DNA from: an uncultured Candidatus Saccharibacteria bacterium
GTDB taxonomy: Bacteria; Patescibacteriota; Saccharimonadia; Saccharimonadales; Saccharimonadaceae
Assembly: GCA_946537195.1 (NCBI GenBank)
Contig: CAMNFE010000002.1
Span: 1 to 57,689, forward strand
Reading direction: 5' to 3'
Length of the DNA stretch: 57,689 bases
Below, in pieces: positions 25,170-32,940 of the stretch (its first letter is position 1; each line of letters opens with the position of its first letter). The translations under genes were made by a program, and so were the position numbers. Under the pieces are notes generated by a model. It was not told where the DNA came from and did no database searches. It saw only the letters and a program-made list of their open reading frames with translations.

Positions 25170-25937
25170 ATGAAACTGTCACGTTATAAACATGATTCAC
25201 CATTTTCATACGCATTCGGTGCCACTTTAACTTATGAACTGACTCAAACTCACCCACAGTTAATTCAGCGTGTATTTTTACGCCCAAACATCAAGCATGG
25301 CGCTGATCTTGAACAAATACTCACATTATTAAATCGTCTATCAATACAAATAATAGAATCCACAAAAGCCTTTAATATTCTTGGCGCTAAAGACAATTGT
25401 CTTCTAATAACCGAATTCAAAAAAGCTCAAACCGAGCTAAGTTGGACCCCGGAAGCACCACATATCGTACTCGTAAATCCGTCCGATGCTGGAAATCTCG
25501 GCACGATTATACGCACGGCGGCCGCTTTCGGTTATCAAGACCTAGCCATCATTACACCCGCCGTTGATGCTTTCGATCCTAAAACCGTTCGCGCCTCTAT
25601 GGGTTCTATCTTTCATATTAATATCGAAACCTTTGATAGTTTCGAGAAATATTTAACAAAATATGGTCACCTCAAAGAAGAGCCAAACATTATGCGCGCT
25701 TTGTATTCTTTTATGCTTAATCCTAACGCACAAACACTTACCGAAGTTTGCCCCCAAAATACCTACTATGCCCTTATTTTTGGCAACGAAGCGTCCGGTC
25801 TACCAAAAGATTTTGCCACCAAAACGCAACCAATCTACATCCAACAATCTTCAGCGGTTGATAGTCTTAACCTATCAGTTGCCGCCAGTATCGCAATGTT
25901 TGATTTTCGCGAAAAACTACAAAAAATCTCCCCTTAG
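25170..25937 (+). CDS. SpoU/TrmH-family RNA methyltransferase
   Basis: A 255-residue SPOUT enzyme that 2'-O-methylates tRNA or rRNA using S-adenosylmethionine. All three motifs are clear: NPSDAGNLGTIIRTAAAFG (about 108-126, with the catalytic Arg), IFGNEASGLP (about 204-213) and DSLNLSVAASIA (about 231-242). An N-terminal substrate-binding part precedes them. A CATAAT box lies 7 nt upstream of the ATG, so the transcript is probably leaderless. The exact target nucleotide cannot be read. Confidence 0.92.
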   Translation: MKLSRYKHDSPFSYAFGATLTYELTQTHPQLIQRVFLRPNIKHGADLEQILTLLNRLSIQIIESTKAFNILGAKDNCLLITEFKKAQTELSWTPEAPHIVLVNPSDAGNLGTIIRTAAAFGYQDLAIITPAVDAFDPKTVRASMGSIFHINIETFDSFEKYLTKYGHLKEEPNIMRALYSFMLNPNAQTLTEVCPQNTYYALIFGNEASGLPKDFATKTQPIYIQQSSAVDSLNLSVAASIAMFDFREKLQKISP

Positions 25938-25948
25938 GGAGATTTTAT
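25923..25948 (+). terminator. Bidirectional terminator
   Basis: AATCTCCC and GGGAGATT pair around a 4-nt loop with A and T runs on both sides. The hairpin includes the stop codon of the methyltransferase and precedes the end of the converging gene. Confidence 0.8.
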
Positions 25949-25950
25949 AA

Positions 25951-27042
25951 TTACTCTTCTTCTTTTGCCTCTGGGCTCTCAGAAGCTGACTCTTCGTTAC
26001 TCTTCTCGGTCTCTAATTCTATCTTTTCAATTATTTTTCCTTCGTCACGTAATTTTTGAATATCGTTATCTACTTTAGAAAAACGAATCGAAATTGTTTC
26101 ATAGCTAACTTTATTTTTATCTTTAGCAACCAAACGCACGTAGTAATAGCCATCTCCATTCTTCGAAACAAAACGCTCTGACACGTCACCTTTGTTCTTT
26201 AGTTTCATTGCGACTTCTGCTCGACCATTATCAAGGTTAGATACTTCTACGGCATTACCTACAGGCTCATAACTTACTAAATCGTTATTCTTTAAAGCAT
26301 TTGCTGCTTTCGCGAAATCATTTTTATTTGCCGCCAAAGCTTCTTCAACCTCATTTACTGCTTTTTTAGCCGCTTCATCGGTTTCAATAGATAGTTTTCG
26401 CTTCGCTAAAGACATCATAATCATGCGACGATATTCCGACATGCTTAAACCAAGATTATCTCGTACAATACCTTCGAACGCCTCATCGCTACGTTTTTCA
26501 CCATCAATACTTTTATGACTATCAATTACCTCGTCTATTTCGCTAGCCGAAACCGTCAATTTAAGCTTGTCTAATTCATCCAAGACATAGCTATATGTTT
26601 CAGCATTATTAAGAGCTTGACGCTTATAGAACGCTTTCATATTTGCTGTCGTTTCATCATTCTCGTCTAATTTACCCTGTTGACGCTCGATAGATGTAAT
26701 ACTGCTACGATATAGCATCAAGTAATCGCTATATAATACTTTGCGACCATCTACCTCAGCTACCGGCAATCCTAACACCTTCGTAAAACGATACATTACT
26801 TCACCGGTATTTTGAGCTTTATAAAGCTGATACCAACCTATGCCAATAAAAGTTGCTAAAGCGACGATGATAATAGCAATCGTAGAAATTACAATACGGT
26901 GTTTTGCATGCTGAAAAGGATATTTAAACTTCTTCCCTTTCGTCAAAATCTCGTCACGACTTTCCTCAAGGTTTTGTTGCGTGATATTTATATTCTTTTT
27001 CTTCGCGCGACGCGCTTTAATATTTTCTACAATCTTTTTCAT
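25951..27042 (-). CDS. SurA-N-like membrane-anchored foldase
   Basis: A 363-residue protein with a basic cytoplasmic N-terminus (about 1-47), a membrane helix (about 49-71) and an extracellular helical region. VAEVDGRKVLYSDYLMLYR is the typical start of SurA/PrsA-type N-terminal domains. A lysine-rich region follows and a short beta part near the C-terminus may be a reduced parvulin domain (GDGYYYVRLVAK). The end is acidic and low complexity. Likely helps fold exported proteins, which would fit the many surface proteins here. It starts 2 nt after the PH-domain gene, so they are co-transcribed. Confidence 0.72.
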   Translation of the reverse strand: MKKIVENIKARRAKKKNINITQQNLEESRDEILTKGKKFKYPFQHAKHRIVISTIAIIIVALATFIGIGWYQLYKAQNTGEVMYRFTKVLGLPVAEVDGRKVLYSDYLMLYRSSITSIERQQGKLDENDETTANMKAFYKRQALNNAETYSYVLDELDKLKLTVSASEIDEVIDSHKSIDGEKRSDEAFEGIVRDNLGLSMSEYRRMIMMSLAKRKLSIETDEAAKKAVNEVEEALAANKNDFAKAANALKNNDLVSYEPVGNAVEVSNLDNGRAEVAMKLKNKGDVSERFVSKNGDGYYYVRLVAKDKNKVSYETISIRFSKVDNDIQKLRDEGKIIEKIELETEKSNEESASESPEAKEEE

Positions 27043-27044
27043 AA

Positions 27045-27533
27045 CTATTCTTGTGGTTGCGCATCGTGACGCGCATTCTCTATTTCATTATACACTGTTT
27101 CAGGATGACTCACCATGCTAAGCACCAGATCACCTGCACTTGTTTGGATTAAAATTGTTCCATAATCAAACATCGATCCAAACATACCTGGAACTCCAAA
27201 CGAGGCGCTTTGCACATTCTCTAAACTCAAATCAACTACCGTTTTCTTAAAAAGACCTTTCTGTCTCGTTTGACGTAAGCGTTGATTAGTCACAATATAA
27301 AAGCTAAAATACCACAACAAATAACTATACCCTACCCCAAGTAGACCCACTATCACAAAACCCATCCAAACAAAAATCATACTTTGATTATCTGGCCATA
27401 TTAGCATTGGCACAAAACCAATAAGCGTCATGAATATAAGAAAAAAGAAGCCCTTTATGGAAGTTAGGATATGACGCCTGAAAACGAAGATTACCTCTTC
27501 ATTCGCACGTTGGCCTTCAAACGTATTTGCCAT
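27045..27533 (-). CDS. PH-domain (bPH2/DUF304) membrane protein
   Basis: A 162-residue protein with two membrane helices (about 27-46 and 51-75) followed by a bacterial PH-like domain: YIVTNQRLRQTRQKGLFKK, SLENVQSAS, GTILIQTSAG. Proteins of this type sit in the membrane with the PH domain in the cytoplasm; their role is not established. A TAGAAT box lies 6 nt before the ATG (leaderless start). Confidence 0.85.
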   Translation of the reverse strand: MANTFEGQRANEEVIFVFRRHILTSIKGFFFLIFMTLIGFVPMLIWPDNQSMIFVWMGFVIVGLLGVGYSYLLWYFSFYIVTNQRLRQTRQKGLFKKTVVDLSLENVQSASFGVPGMFGSMFDYGTILIQTSAGDLVLSMVSHPETVYNEIENARHDAQPQE

Positions 27534-27580
27534 ACCTCTATTCTACCATAAGCGGCTTCCGCCGTCTCTGTTTCTTCTCT

Positions 27581-27656
27581 TGGTAGCCCAGGAGCGAGTC
27601 GAACGCACAACCTTCTCCTTAGGACGGAGCTGCTCTATCCATTGAGCTACTGGGCC
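27581..27656 (-). tRNA. tRNA-Arg(CCT)
   Basis: Cloverleaf on the minus strand with acceptor GGCCCAG/CTGGGCT, anticodon stem GCTCC/GGAGA around GTCCTAA (CCT), T arm TGCG-TTCGACT-CGCT and an encoded CCA. Confidence 0.92.
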
Positions 27657-27675
27657 ACGTATGCTTATTTTACCA

Positions 27676-27704
27676 CAAAAAAGCGCACCCCTAAAGTAGT
27701 GCGC
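27676..27704 (-). terminator. Terminator of ndk
   Basis: GCGCAC and GTGCGC form a 6-bp stem on the minus strand, followed by TTTTTTG, 14 nt after the ndk stop. Confidence 0.8.
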
Positions 27705-27717
27705 CTCTGTTGTTATC

Positions 27718-28332
27718 TTAGCGGGTAAATTTCTCACTAAGAGTATGATACATTTGAATTTCTTCTGGCTTAAACCAATACGAAACTTCAGCTTCAGCTT
27801 CTTCTGGATTTCCGGAAGCGTGAATCAAGTTTGGCACAGCCTCGTCGTGCGCATCAGCATAGCCGAAGGAAATATGCGCGTAATCACCACGAATCGTACC
27901 CATGTCGGCTGCCATCGGTTCAGTTGAACCAACCATCTTGCGTACAAGCGGTACAGCCTCTACGCCTTCAAGCACCATCGCAATCACTGGACCGGAAGTC
28001 ATAAACTTCAAAGTAATATCAAAGGTCTTTTGGCCACGACGGGAAATCATCTTTGAGATCCCTTCATAGTGCTGGTAATAATGATCTTTATCAGGATTTA
28101 CCATCTTTGCGCCAACAATTTTCAAGCCAACGCGCTCAAAGCGGCTCAAAATTTCGCCAACTATACCACGTTGTACTGCGTCTGGCTTAAATACTATCAA
28201 AGTCCTCTGTACTAAACCGTTCGGGTTATTTTCTTTCGAAAATCCTACATTAGCTGCAGTTACTTTTGATTCTGATGCTACCTTTGCGGTCGCTTTGCCA
28301 ATTTTCTTTTTGGCATCTTTCTTTTCTGCCAT
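27718..28332 (-). CDS. ndk: Nucleoside diphosphate kinase with N-terminal extension
   Basis: A 204-residue protein in which the NDK fold starts near residue 43 (RTLIVFKPDAVQRG). The phospho-accepting His is His171 in NLIHASGNPEEA. Nucleotide-binding blocks MVGSTEP and GTIRGDYAH are intact. The first 40 residues are a Lys/Ala-rich extension not found in typical NDKs of about 140-150 residues; it might bind nucleic acid or membrane. An SD (GGGAGAAA) and a TATAAT box precede the ATG. Balances NTP pools, important in a cell with few nucleotide synthesis genes. Confidence 0.95.
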   Translation of the reverse strand: MAEKKDAKKKIGKATAKVASESKVTAANVGFSKENNPNGLVQRTLIVFKPDAVQRGIVGEILSRFERVGLKIVGAKMVNPDKDHYYQHYEGISKMISRRGQKTFDITLKFMTSGPVIAMVLEGVEAVPLVRKMVGSTEPMAADMGTIRGDYAHISFGYADAHDEAVPNLIHASGNPEEAEAEVSYWFKPEEIQMYHTLSEKFTR

Positions 28333-28360
28333 GTTTTTCTCCCTTTTCGCTATTATACAA

Positions 28361-28386
28361 CAAAAGAAGCTCCAGGGGGAGCTTCT
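28361..28386 (-). terminator. Terminator of the pilin-headed protein gene
   Basis: GAAGCTC and GAGCTTC form a 7-bp stem, followed by TTTTGTTG on the minus strand. Confidence 0.75.
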
Positions 28387-28403
28387 CTGTTAAAATCCTA
28401 CTT

Positions 28404-29183
28404 TCAATGATTATCGTTGCATACTATGTCGCCGCCCTCTAGGCGCATAAACACAGCAACATCGCGTACGCCAGCACCTTTCACTATTTTAGCCCCATCA
28501 CCACAAGAAGCATAGCTATAACCAGTAAAACCATAAAGGCCATCGTCCGTTTTTGGGATAGTTTCGCTGACATCTAGGCCGCCCTCAGCTATCGACTCCG
28601 CATCGCCACCGTAGCTCACATAATACGAGCCACCAAGCGGATCACTAAACTCGGCACCACAAGAAGAGAAAGTCACATTAGGGGATTTAACGGTCGTCGG
28701 AGCAGCCGTAGCACCGCTACAAGTCCTATCGATATAACGCGTAACAAAGCCTGAAAGGGTATCTGCAGTAGTCGGGTTAGTACCACTACGAAATGGTGTT
28801 TTACCGTTATTGTTTGCTTGATAGTTATTAATCGCGGTAATAACACGAGCCAAATCGTCTTCGCGCTGAGTATTACGCTCGCTGACCTTGTTCTTCTCCG
28901 AAGGATTAATAACCTTATCCGATTCCTCCTTTACCGATTCCGTTTCCTTTTCGCATTCACATTTAGCCGTTTCGCACTTATTATTCATCGACATCACTAG
29001 CGCAATTGTTAATCCAATAATCGCAATTGTTTCTATCACGATAATTACAATTAATAGTTTATTGGTCGTCTTTTTCTCCGGCGGTGTTGCTGCCATATTT
29101 TGCGACGCTTCTGGCGTGGATTGAGCCATTTGTGCTTGACTACTTTGCTGAGTAAATGATGCGCCTATTGTTTCATTTTGCAT
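28404..29183 (-). CDS. Pilin-like head on a different membrane anchor
   Basis: A 259-residue protein. The N-terminal 40 residues are Gln/Ser/Ala rich, a membrane helix spans about 43-66, and a short Cys-containing Glu/Lys-rich segment (CETAKCECEKE) follows. From about residue 104 on (ERNTQREDDLARV) the protein is closely similar to the head of the type IV pilin at 31002-31583, including YIDRTC, CGAEFSDP, YGFTGYSYASCGD and the identical CNDNH end. The class III prepilin signal (KGFTIIE) is absent, so it cannot be processed by the prepilin peptidase in the usual way. It lies next to the recombinase and pilus genes. Possibly a fixed pilin-head decoy or base component. Confidence 0.75.
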   Translation of the reverse strand: MQNETIGASFTQQSSQAQMAQSTPEASQNMAATPPEKKTTNKLLIVIIVIETIAIIGLTIALVMSMNNKCETAKCECEKETESVKEESDKVINPSEKNKVSERNTQREDDLARVITAINNYQANNNGKTPFRSGTNPTTADTLSGFVTRYIDRTCSGATAAPTTVKSPNVTFSSCGAEFSDPLGGSYYVSYGGDAESIAEGGLDVSETIPKTDDGLYGFTGYSYASCGDGAKIVKGAGVRDVAVFMRLEGGDIVCNDNH

Positions 29184-29195
29184 TTTGCCCTCCTT

Positions 29196-30137
29196 TTACT
29201 TACTTTCTACATCACTATGAAACTTTTCGTGAATATCTTTTAAATGCGGGTCCGTCACGTGTGTATAAATTTGCGTTGTCGAAATATTGGAATGACCCAG
29301 TAATGATTGCACCGAACGCAAATCTGCACCATTCATTAATAAATCCGTCGCAAACGAGTGCCTTAGTGTGTGAGGTGTTACGTGCTTCGTTATCCCGGCC
29401 GCCCGCACGTATTTATTAATTATTCGCTCAATACTACGTGGAGATAGACGCCTATAATCACCAGAAGTTCCAGCTGACGGCTGATTTCGAGAATTATTCA
29501 AGAACAAAGCCGGCAAAGAGTCCTTCCGCTCATCTAAATAATCGCGCACCGCATCGGCTGCCGACTGAGACACGAAAACCGGACGATCTTTCTGCCCTTT
29601 TCCGCGCACCATAAACTCTCGTCTCTGTAAATTTACATGGTCACGATTTAAGTTCGTCAATTCCGATACGCGTAAACCAGTAGAAAACAGTAGCTCAAAA
29701 ATCGCCCTGTCCCGCAAACCATCTTCCGTATCGAGTGGAATTTCTGCTAAAATTCGATCGATTTCATCAACATGCAAAAATGTAACTTGAGCCCTATGGG
29801 TCCGTGGCAATTCAACCAACACAGGATCTAAAGACTTAATATTTCTTTTCGCTAAATATTTCAGAAAACCACGCAAGGCAATTAAATGATAGTTCTGCGT
29901 CATTACCGACAAGCCCTTCCCTCTCTCAGTCTGGTAACGATTAAGCCAAAGGCGATACTTTCGCAGCCATTCTGGAGTTAAATCAGCGGGCTTCAAATCT
30001 TCCTCCGGATTCGACTCTTGACTAAATTCAACCACGCGCGCCAAATATAGCTCATAATTTCGCGTCGTATAACGACTACGTCCGCTTTCGACTTCTAATG
30101 ATTCCAAAAACTCATTAATTAAATCAGCGACATACAT
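29196..30137 (-). CDS. Tyrosine recombinase XerC/XerD-like
   Basis: A 314-residue recombinase with the SAM-like N-terminal domain (about 1-95) and catalytic domain. Active-site residues are Arg156 (TGLRVSEL), Lys180 (RGKGQ), His256 and Arg259 (HTLRHSF), His282 (LGHS) and nucleophile Tyr291 (IYTHV). Size and motifs fit the chromosomal dimer resolution type. The ATG (30135-30137) overlaps the TGA of the prepilin peptidase gene (TGATG), so they are translationally coupled. No integrated element or dif-like site was recognised nearby, so housekeeping use is more likely than mobility. Confidence 0.92.
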   Translation of the reverse strand: MYVADLINEFLESLEVESGRSRYTTRNYELYLARVVEFSQESNPEEDLKPADLTPEWLRKYRLWLNRYQTERGKGLSVMTQNYHLIALRGFLKYLAKRNIKSLDPVLVELPRTHRAQVTFLHVDEIDRILAEIPLDTEDGLRDRAIFELLFSTGLRVSELTNLNRDHVNLQRREFMVRGKGQKDRPVFVSQSAADAVRDYLDERKDSLPALFLNNSRNQPSAGTSGDYRRLSPRSIERIINKYVRAAGITKHVTPHTLRHSFATDLLMNGADLRSVQSLLGHSNISTTQIYTHVTDPHLKDIHEKFHSDVESK

Positions 30138-30940
30138 CAAATTGTTACCAAGCTAAGAATTTGCGTTTGCAGGAAAAAGATAACTAAAAATCCAAGTATT
30201 AAGAATGGTCCAAACGGTATTGCTGTCTTTGTACTTTTCTTTTTTAAAAGTAGCGGGAACGAGACGATACTACCAATAATGTTTGCCATAAACAGCGCAA
30301 ACATTGCTAGCCAAAAATCGCCCAGCATTAACGCTAATGGAACACATAATATCCAATCTCCACCCCCGACCCAACTCTCTTTGCTAACTTTGTACATTAA
30401 ATAGTAGAAGCCGGGCAAAATTACAAGCGCACCAGCTATATTTAGCCAATCAACGTTTTGCCCCATCCCATAAGCCATTACTACATTGACTGAAAGGAAA
30501 AACCCGGCCACTATTCCAGCCGCTATCATTAATCCTACCGGCAACTCTTTCCATTTCATATCATATATAAACAAAATCAAAAAGATTGTCGCATTAATCA
30601 AAAACAACACGAATTTCAAGACTTCGGCAAATTCCATTCCTAAAAGCGCTTTTTGATTTGGCCAGCATAAATAACTAATGACAAATAAAGCTCCAAGCCC
30701 AACTTCAGCTAAAAATTCAGACCAGCCAATCGGTTTACGACATTTTCTGCATTTACCGCCTAGCATCAACCAGCTAACTATTGGTATATTATCGTACCAC
30801 TTTAAGCGGTACTTGCAGTTCATACAGTGAGACCATTTAGTTTTATCTTTTTTATGAATGCGCCAAGCCTGACAGCACGCAAATGATCCTAGCGCGGCCC
30901 CAATAATAAATAATGCTATAATTATGCCTACGCTTTCCAT
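30137..30940 (-). CDS. pilD: Prepilin peptidase
   Basis: A 267-residue aspartic membrane protease (PilD/ComC). The N-terminal domain has two CxxC zinc pairs (CMNC, CRKC). The catalytic Asp residues are in IYDMKWKELP and in the GxGD-like GGGDWIL. Seven or eight membrane helices. It cleaves the leader before the Phe of the pilin encoded upstream and may methylate it. -10 box TATAAT or TAATAT lies 4-7 nt before the ATG. The TGA stop overlaps the recombinase start. Confidence 0.93.
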   Translation of the reverse strand: MESVGIIIALFIIGAALGSFACCQAWRIHKKDKTKWSHCMNCKYRLKWYDNIPIVSWLMLGGKCRKCRKPIGWSEFLAEVGLGALFVISYLCWPNQKALLGMEFAEVLKFVLFLINATIFLILFIYDMKWKELPVGLMIAAGIVAGFFLSVNVVMAYGMGQNVDWLNIAGALVILPGFYYLMYKVSKESWVGGGDWILCVPLALMLGDFWLAMFALFMANIIGSIVSFPLLLKKKSTKTAIPFGPFLILGFLVIFFLQTQILSLVTI

Positions 30941-30956
30941 ATCTATTATATTATCA

Positions 30957-30983
30957 CAAAAAAGGAGCCCTTTCGGGCTCCTC
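30957..30983 (-). terminator. Terminator of the pilin gene
   Basis: GGAGCCC and GGGCTCC pair around GAAA on the minus strand, followed by TTTTTTG, shortly after the pilin stop. Confidence 0.85.
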
Positions 30984-31001
30984 TTGAATATCTATTAGAT
31001 A

Positions 31002-31583
31002 TTAGTGGTTATCGTTACAAGCAACGGCACCACCTTCTAGGCGCATGAAGACAGCTACGTCGCGATCACCAGTACCTCTGACAACCCTAGCCTCTTCGCC
31101 ACAGGAAGCGTAGCTATAGCCAGTGAAGCCATAAACACCAGTACTAGTATCTGGAATATCGCTATCAATATCCATACCATCGGCAGGCGCAGTCTCACCG
31201 TCGCCACCATAACCGATATAGTATGGGTTACCTTGTGGATCGCTGAATTCAGCGCCACACGAATCAAACGTAATACCACTTTGTACACCTTGTGGTGCAT
31301 TTGCGCGGTTTTGACAAGTTCTATCAATATAACGTGTTACGAAACTCTCTAACCTATCCGCGTTTCCAGTTCCGCCTTGGAATGGTGTTTTACCACTGTT
31401 ATTTGCTTGGAAGTTATTGACGCCTGTCAAAATACGGGCCAAGTCATCCTCGCGTTGTGTATTGCGCTGAGAACGCTGCAAAGCAGGAAGCGCAATGAAG
31501 ACCATCAAGAAGATAAGACCTGCAATTGCAAGCACCAAGACTACCTCGATGATCGTAAAGCCTTTTTTATTATTTTTTGTCAT
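31002..31583 (-). CDS. Type IV pilin (major pilin candidate)
   Basis: A 193-residue prepilin starting at ATG 31581-31583 after AAAGGAG. The leader KNNKKG is followed by the class III motif FTIIEVVLVL, with Glu at position +5 of the mature protein, and a hydrophobic helix. The head domain has four cysteines (RTC, DSC, ASC, AC) and ends in CNDNH. Processed by PilD, assembled with PilC and retracted by PilT, all encoded here. The 5' leader of about 88 nt carries a strong RNA structure. Transcription is monocistronic, with its own promoter and terminator, which suits an abundant subunit. Confidence 0.9.
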   Translation of the reverse strand: MTKNNKKGFTIIEVVLVLAIAGLIFLMVFIALPALQRSQRNTQREDDLARILTGVNNFQANNSGKTPFQGGTGNADRLESFVTRYIDRTCQNRANAPQGVQSGITFDSCGAEFSDPQGNPYYIGYGGDGETAPADGMDIDSDIPDTSTGVYGFTGYSYASCGEEARVVRGTGDRDVAVFMRLEGGAVACNDNH

Positions 31584-31601
31584 TTTATGCTCCTTTTTTA
31601 T

Positions 31602-31663
31602 TTTTGCACCAGCAATCGCCCTTTGGCCACCGGGATACCCACCCAGTATTGCCGAGTGCAAAA
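31602..31663 (-). promoter_or_regulatory. Structured 5' leader RNA of the pilin mRNA
   Basis: On the minus strand, TTTTGCAC (31656-31663 as complement) pairs with GTGCAAAA (31602-31609), extended after one unpaired base by CGGCAAT/ATTGCTG (7 pairs). This 15-bp stem encloses a hairpin ACTGGG-7 nt-CCCGGT and a small GCC/GGC hairpin, giving a three-way junction. A TGTATAGT promoter box (31678-31685) puts the mRNA start about 7 nt before the structure. The SD lies 10-15 nt after it. I cannot match it to a known riboswitch class. Confidence 0.65.
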
Positions 31664-31740
31664 TTGCATCTAACCTCACTATACATAATTCTTATGCTAA
31701 AATCAAGATTTTTTTACGATAACATATTTTTTATGTTTCT

Positions 31741-32940
31741 CTACCCAATGGAGTTCACCAAAGAGTAAATCGGGAACAAAACACCACCTACCAAGAGACC
31801 AGCCACAATCGCCAACATAATCATCATTAACGGCTCAATCATTGCCGAAATTGTTGCAATTTTTTCATCAAGTTCATCTTCGAAAACCTGAGCTGCCTTA
31901 CCGAGCATTTCGTCCATCTTACCAGATTGCTCACCAATTGCTGCCATCTGGTAGACTAATGGCTCAATATAATCTTGACCTTTCAATGCTTCCGACAGTG
32001 GACGACCAGATTGCACTTTTACCGCAGCGGCTTCAATTTTATCCTGAACTACCACATTAGCTGTTGCTTCACCAGCAATATGCATCGTATCTAGCACCGA
32101 CACACCAGTCGACAATAGAATTTGCGAAATACGCGCAAAACGTGACATGTACAAAGTTCTAAGTAAGCCGTTAAACAATGGCACGTTCAGTTTAAATGTC
32201 GCCAAAGCCCTATCACCCTGCTCTGTTTTGAAATACTGGAAGAAGAACCCGACAATAACCACAATAACGATAATACATACCCACCAGAAATTGATTAAGA
32301 AATCTTTAATCCCCACCATGATAACGGTCAAGATCGGCAACTTCTCGCCAAGGTCGTTATAAAGCGATTCCACATGCGGGACGACCTCGAGCATCATATA
32401 GATAAAGACTACTATAATAACGAATAAAGTAATCAAAGGCATCGTCATCGCGCTTTTGATCTTGCTCATCATCTTCTGGTCTTTTTCCTCTTGCTCCGCA
32501 ATACGTCGTAAACTCTTATCGAGCGTACCCGAAGTTTCACCGGCTTTAATCAAGGATAGATAGACTCTGCTAAACACATCTGGATGTTTCGAAAAACCCG
32601 AACTCAAAGCATGACCTGCCTCAACGTCGGAAAGAATCTCTTCAATGATTGCCTTCATTGACTTATTACTTGTCTGGTCTATCACAGTACGAAGCGCCTG
32701 TGCGATTGGCAAACCTGCACCTACAAGCGTAGCAAACTGACGAGTAAAGTTAATGCGATCTTTCGCCGTAACTTTATTCATTTTATCGGCAAGACCGCCA
32801 CCTTCTTCTTTTAGTACCTCTGGGACATAGCCACGGTCCACCAAAAGTTTACCGGCGACACGTTCAGTCTCGGCCTGAATTGTACCTTTAATAATCTTAC
32901 CAGTACTCTGCTCTTTCGCTTTGTAGGTAAAACGTTTCAT
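31741..32940 (-). CDS. pilC: Type IV pilus inner membrane platform protein
   Basis: A 399-residue PilC/GspF protein with two repeated GspF domains (about 70-190 and 270-395) and membrane helices near 170, 222 and 370. Motifs such as FTRQFATLVGAGLPIAQAL and the second copy VSVLDTMHIAGEA are typical. It links the assembly and retraction ATPases to the pilin. Start overlaps the pilT stop (ATGA). Confidence 0.95.
   Translation of the reverse strand: MKRFTYKAKEQSTGKIIKGTIQAETERVAGKLLVDRGYVPEVLKEEGGGLADKMNKVTAKDRINFTRQFATLVGAGLPIAQALRTVIDQTSNKSMKAIIEEILSDVEAGHALSSGFSKHPDVFSRVYLSLIKAGETSGTLDKSLRRIAEQEEKDQKMMSKIKSAMTMPLITLFVIIVVFIYMMLEVVPHVESLYNDLGEKLPILTVIMVGIKDFLINFWWVCIIVIVVIVGFFFQYFKTEQGDRALATFKLNVPLFNGLLRTLYMSRFARISQILLSTGVSVLDTMHIAGEATANVVVQDKIEAAAVKVQSGRPLSEALKGQDYIEPLVYQMAAIGEQSGKMDEMLGKAAQVFEDELDEKIATISAMIEPLMMIMLAIVAGLLVGGVLFPIYSLVNSIG

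Noticed and set aside
29196-30137. Integrase of a mobile element
   Set aside because: No attachment repeats, cargo genes or tRNA target nearby; size and coupling to the prepilin peptidase gene fit a chromosomal Xer protein.
31602-31663. c-di-GMP-I (GEMM) riboswitch before the pilin
   Set aside because: A three-way junction is present but the characteristic conserved bases and tetraloop of that class are not recognisable, so only an unnamed structure is reported.
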